A stretch of DNA of 64,000 nt from CALBJU01 sp965247125. GTDB taxonomy: Bacteria > Bacteroidota > Rhodothermia > Rhodothermales > UBA10348. Positions 62,293 to 64,000 of this stretch are shown in pieces. The notes beneath the pieces were generated by a model. That model saw nothing but the letters and a program-made list of their open reading frames with translations. It did not search any database and was not told the DNA's origin. Both the position numbers and the translations under genes were made by a program. The stretch lies in contig CBDFGO010000001.1 in NCBI GenBank assembly GCA_965247125.1, positions 124,001 through 188,000 of the forward strand, in the 5' to 3' direction. Position 1 is the first letter of the stretch. Each line of letters begins with the position of its first letter.

Positions 62293-64000
62293 ATGGCCAG
62301 AGTTGAAGTTTCGATGCCCAAGATGGGCGAGAGCATCACAGAGGGCACTGTACTCGAGTGGATCAAGAAGCTCGGGGACGAAATCGAGCTTGACGAAGCT
62401 CTTCTCGAAATCGGAACCGACAAAGTTGATACAGAGGTCCCTTCTCCAGCGGCCGGTGTCCTGGCGGAAATTTTGATCGAGGAAGGGGAGACGGTAGATG
62501 TGGGAACGGTTATAGCGGTCATCGAGACTGAAGTGAGCGAGGCGGCCAGTACCGGCGCTGCCCTACCGGCCCAGCCCGTCGAAGCTCCGGCTCCCGTTGA
62601 GACTCCGGTGCAAGCGTCACCACAGGCGCCAGCGGCGCCAGTATCCCCCGCTGCCACGGCGGAATCTGAGGCCGGCGCAACCATCGATGTTTTCATGCCC
62701 AAGATGGGCGAAAGCATCATGGAGGGGACCGTTCTTACCTGGCATAAAAAGGTGGGAGATGATATTGGATTGGACGAAACCCTGCTGGAGATTGCGACCG
62801 ACAAGGTGGACACAGAGGTGCCCTCACCAGCAGCTGGGACAGTTCACGAAATTCTGACCGATGAAGGAGAGACGGTTGGCGTCGGGACGCGGATCGCCGT
62901 GATAGCTCTGGCCGCGGGTGCGGCTCCCTCTCAAGGTGCGTTCAGTGATCCGCCAGCGAAAGAGAGTATGCCAGCAGCTCCGGCAGCTCCAGAGCAACAT
63001 GCAGCACCAGCAGCCGTCGTCTCTGCCCCGATAGCGATGGGAGACGGAGCCTCGATTCCGCGTACGGGTCCAGGGGGTGAGTTTTATTCGCCGCTTGTGC
63101 GCTCAATCGCCGAGAAAGAGGGAGTCACCGTCGGCGAGCTTGCAGTCATCGCCGGATCGGGCAGAGAAGCTCGGGTGACCAAGGATGACCTGCTGTCGTA
63201 TCTGCAGTCCAGGGGCTCTATGCCTTCTGCCGCCCCGACTATCACACCCACTCCAGTGGTCGTTTCTGCGCCTCCGACTACCGCCGCCCGACAAACCGTT
63301 TCAATGGAGCCGACTCCGATCGTAGTCGGGGAGGCCGGTCGAACAGAAATCATCAAGATGGACCGGATGCGGCAAATTATTGCCGAGCACATGGTTCGAT
63401 CGGTCGCGACGTCTGCACATGTAACCTCTTTTGCAGAGATTGATGTAACCGATCTCGTGAAGCTTCGCGAAGCAAACAAGGCAGCCTTCCAGGCTCGTGA
63501 GGGGATTAAACTGACCTACACGCCGTTTTTCGTATTCGCCGCGGTGGAGACCCTCAAGGATCACCCAATAATGAACGCGTCGGTCGCGGGCAAGGAGATC
63601 CATGTCCGAAAGGCTTATCACGTGAGTATCGCCGTAGCCATCGGCAGCTCCGGACTGGTGGCTCCGGTCATACGGGATGCGGGTCAGAAAAACGTAACTG
63701 GTCTGGCCCACGCGGCTGCGGATCTGGCCGAACGCGCTCGCAGCAAGAAGCTGCTGCCCGATCAGTTGCAAGGCGGGACTTTCACCGTCACCAACGTCGG
63801 ATCCTTGGGCTCTCTTATGGGCACTCCCATCATCAATCAGCCGCAGGTCGGCATTCTGGCGACTGGTGCCATCAAAAAGCGCCCCGTCGTAATGGAAGAT
63901 CCAAACCTGGGAGATGTAATAGCCATTCGAAGCATCATGTACGTCTCCCTGTCTTATGATCACCGCATCATCGATGGTGCCATGGCGTCTTCCTTTCTGC
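62293..64000 (+). CDS. 2-oxoacid dehydrogenase E2 (dihydrolipoamide acyltransferase), partial
   Basis: At least 569 aa; the stop lies beyond the window. Two lipoyl domains (MPKMGESITEGTV with Lys ~44 in TDKVDTEVPSP; second from ~133 with IATDKVDTEV) are joined by Ala/Pro linkers. Then an E1/E3-binding domain (YSPLVRSIAEKEGVTVGEL), a further linker, and the acyltransferase core with the catalytic SYDHRIIDGA motif near the edge. Could be the E2 of 2-oxoglutarate or branched-chain dehydrogenase; the exact substrate cannot be told. Confidence 0.95.
   Translation, partial: MARVEVSMPKMGESITEGTVLEWIKKLGDEIELDEALLEIGTDKVDTEVPSPAAGVLAEILIEEGETVDVGTVIAVIETEVSEAASTGAALPAQPVEAPAPVETPVQASPQAPAAPVSPAATAESEAGATIDVFMPKMGESIMEGTVLTWHKKVGDDIGLDETLLEIATDKVDTEVPSPAAGTVHEILTDEGETVGVGTRIAVIALAAGAAPSQGAFSDPPAKESMPAAPAAPEQHAAPAAVVSAPIAMGDGASIPRTGPGGEFYSPLVRSIAEKEGVTVGELAVIAGSGREARVTKDDLLSYLQSRGSMPSAAPTITPTPVVVSAPPTTAARQTVSMEPTPIVVGEAGRTEIIKMDRMRQIIAEHMVRSVATSAHVTSFAEIDVTDLVKLREANKAAFQAREGIKLTYTPFFVFAAVETLKDHPIMNASVAGKEIHVRKAYHVSIAVAIGSSGLVAPVIRDAGQKNVTGLAHAAADLAERARSKKLLPDQLQGGTFTVTNVGSLGSLMGTPIINQPQVGILATGAIKKRPVVMEDPNLGDVIAIRSIMYVSLSYDHRIIDGAMASSFL

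Overview
The window looks like the chromosome of a Bacteroidota/Rhodothermota-type bacterium. The pointers are three type IX secretion (T9SS) C-terminal sorting domains, Ser/Thr kinases fused to TPR or TolB-type propeller domains, a PadR-controlled FtsX-like permease with a helical prefix domain, a BlaI/M56 pair, a membrane pyrophosphatase whose motif is of the K+-dependent type, and a 2-oxoacid dehydrogenase E2 with two lipoyl domains. I cannot name a genus. The dominant feature is mobile DNA: seven full and one truncated copy of one 1384-bp IS256-family element, two IS21-type elements, two copies of one IS3-type element, two IS110-family elements and a graveyard of IS fragments.

Layout. 1-4 kb: an IS3 copy cut by the window edge, a T9SS-exported zincin it truncates, a membrane cyclase and a lipoprotein. 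4-9.8 kb: two tandem receptor-like kinase genes lying between an intact tRNA(CAT) and a 45-bp copy of that tRNA's 3' part, which looks like an integration scar. 9.9-14.4 kb: a PadR gene with two palindromic operators and the permease gene it should control, split by IS256 copy 1. 14.4-18 kb: a frameshifted YdjM/DUF457 gene, then BlaI and an M56 sensor peptidase. 18-23.4 kb: IS256, IS21, IS256. 23.7-31.3 kb: a gene-cassette array (attC sites without an integron integrase in view) read on the minus strand. Its cassettes carry a split unknown gene, a SIR2-like gene, a cyclase-like gene and an isoprenylcysteine-methyltransferase-like gene, and two different IS110-family elements sit in the attC sites. 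31.5-36.9 kb: RadC-like protein, IS256, remnants, and IS21 inserted into another IS256. 37-39.2 kb: a small secreted six-cysteine peptide followed by a propeller lipoprotein and an unknown gene. 39.5-46.8 kb: a TPR gene, a T9SS metallopeptidase and a lipoprotein, several of them frameshifted or truncated. 47-48.9 kb: a NarL-type two-component system. 49.4-54.5 kb: IS256 plus IS remnants, an FkbM methyltransferase and gene fragments. 54.5-59 kb: IS256 copy 8 and a truncated integrative element (replication-type HTH protein with internal iterons, excisionase-like protein, S24-type repressor, tyrosine recombinase). 59.2-64 kb: core chromosome (pth, hppA, E2).

How the parts work together. The array and its two IS110-family elements form the most notable system. 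Each IS110 element carries, in its longer non-coding end, a predicted structured RNA whose paired internal-loop strands match the two sides of the attC crossover site. This is the layout expected of bridge RNAs that guide IS110 recombinases, and it would explain why both sit in attC sites. IS256 copies have mostly lost target duplications although they are nearly identical, so the region appears to have been rearranged by recombination between copies. Five genes carry single-base frameshifts, at least three of them in homopolymers, which means either active gene decay or residual consensus error.
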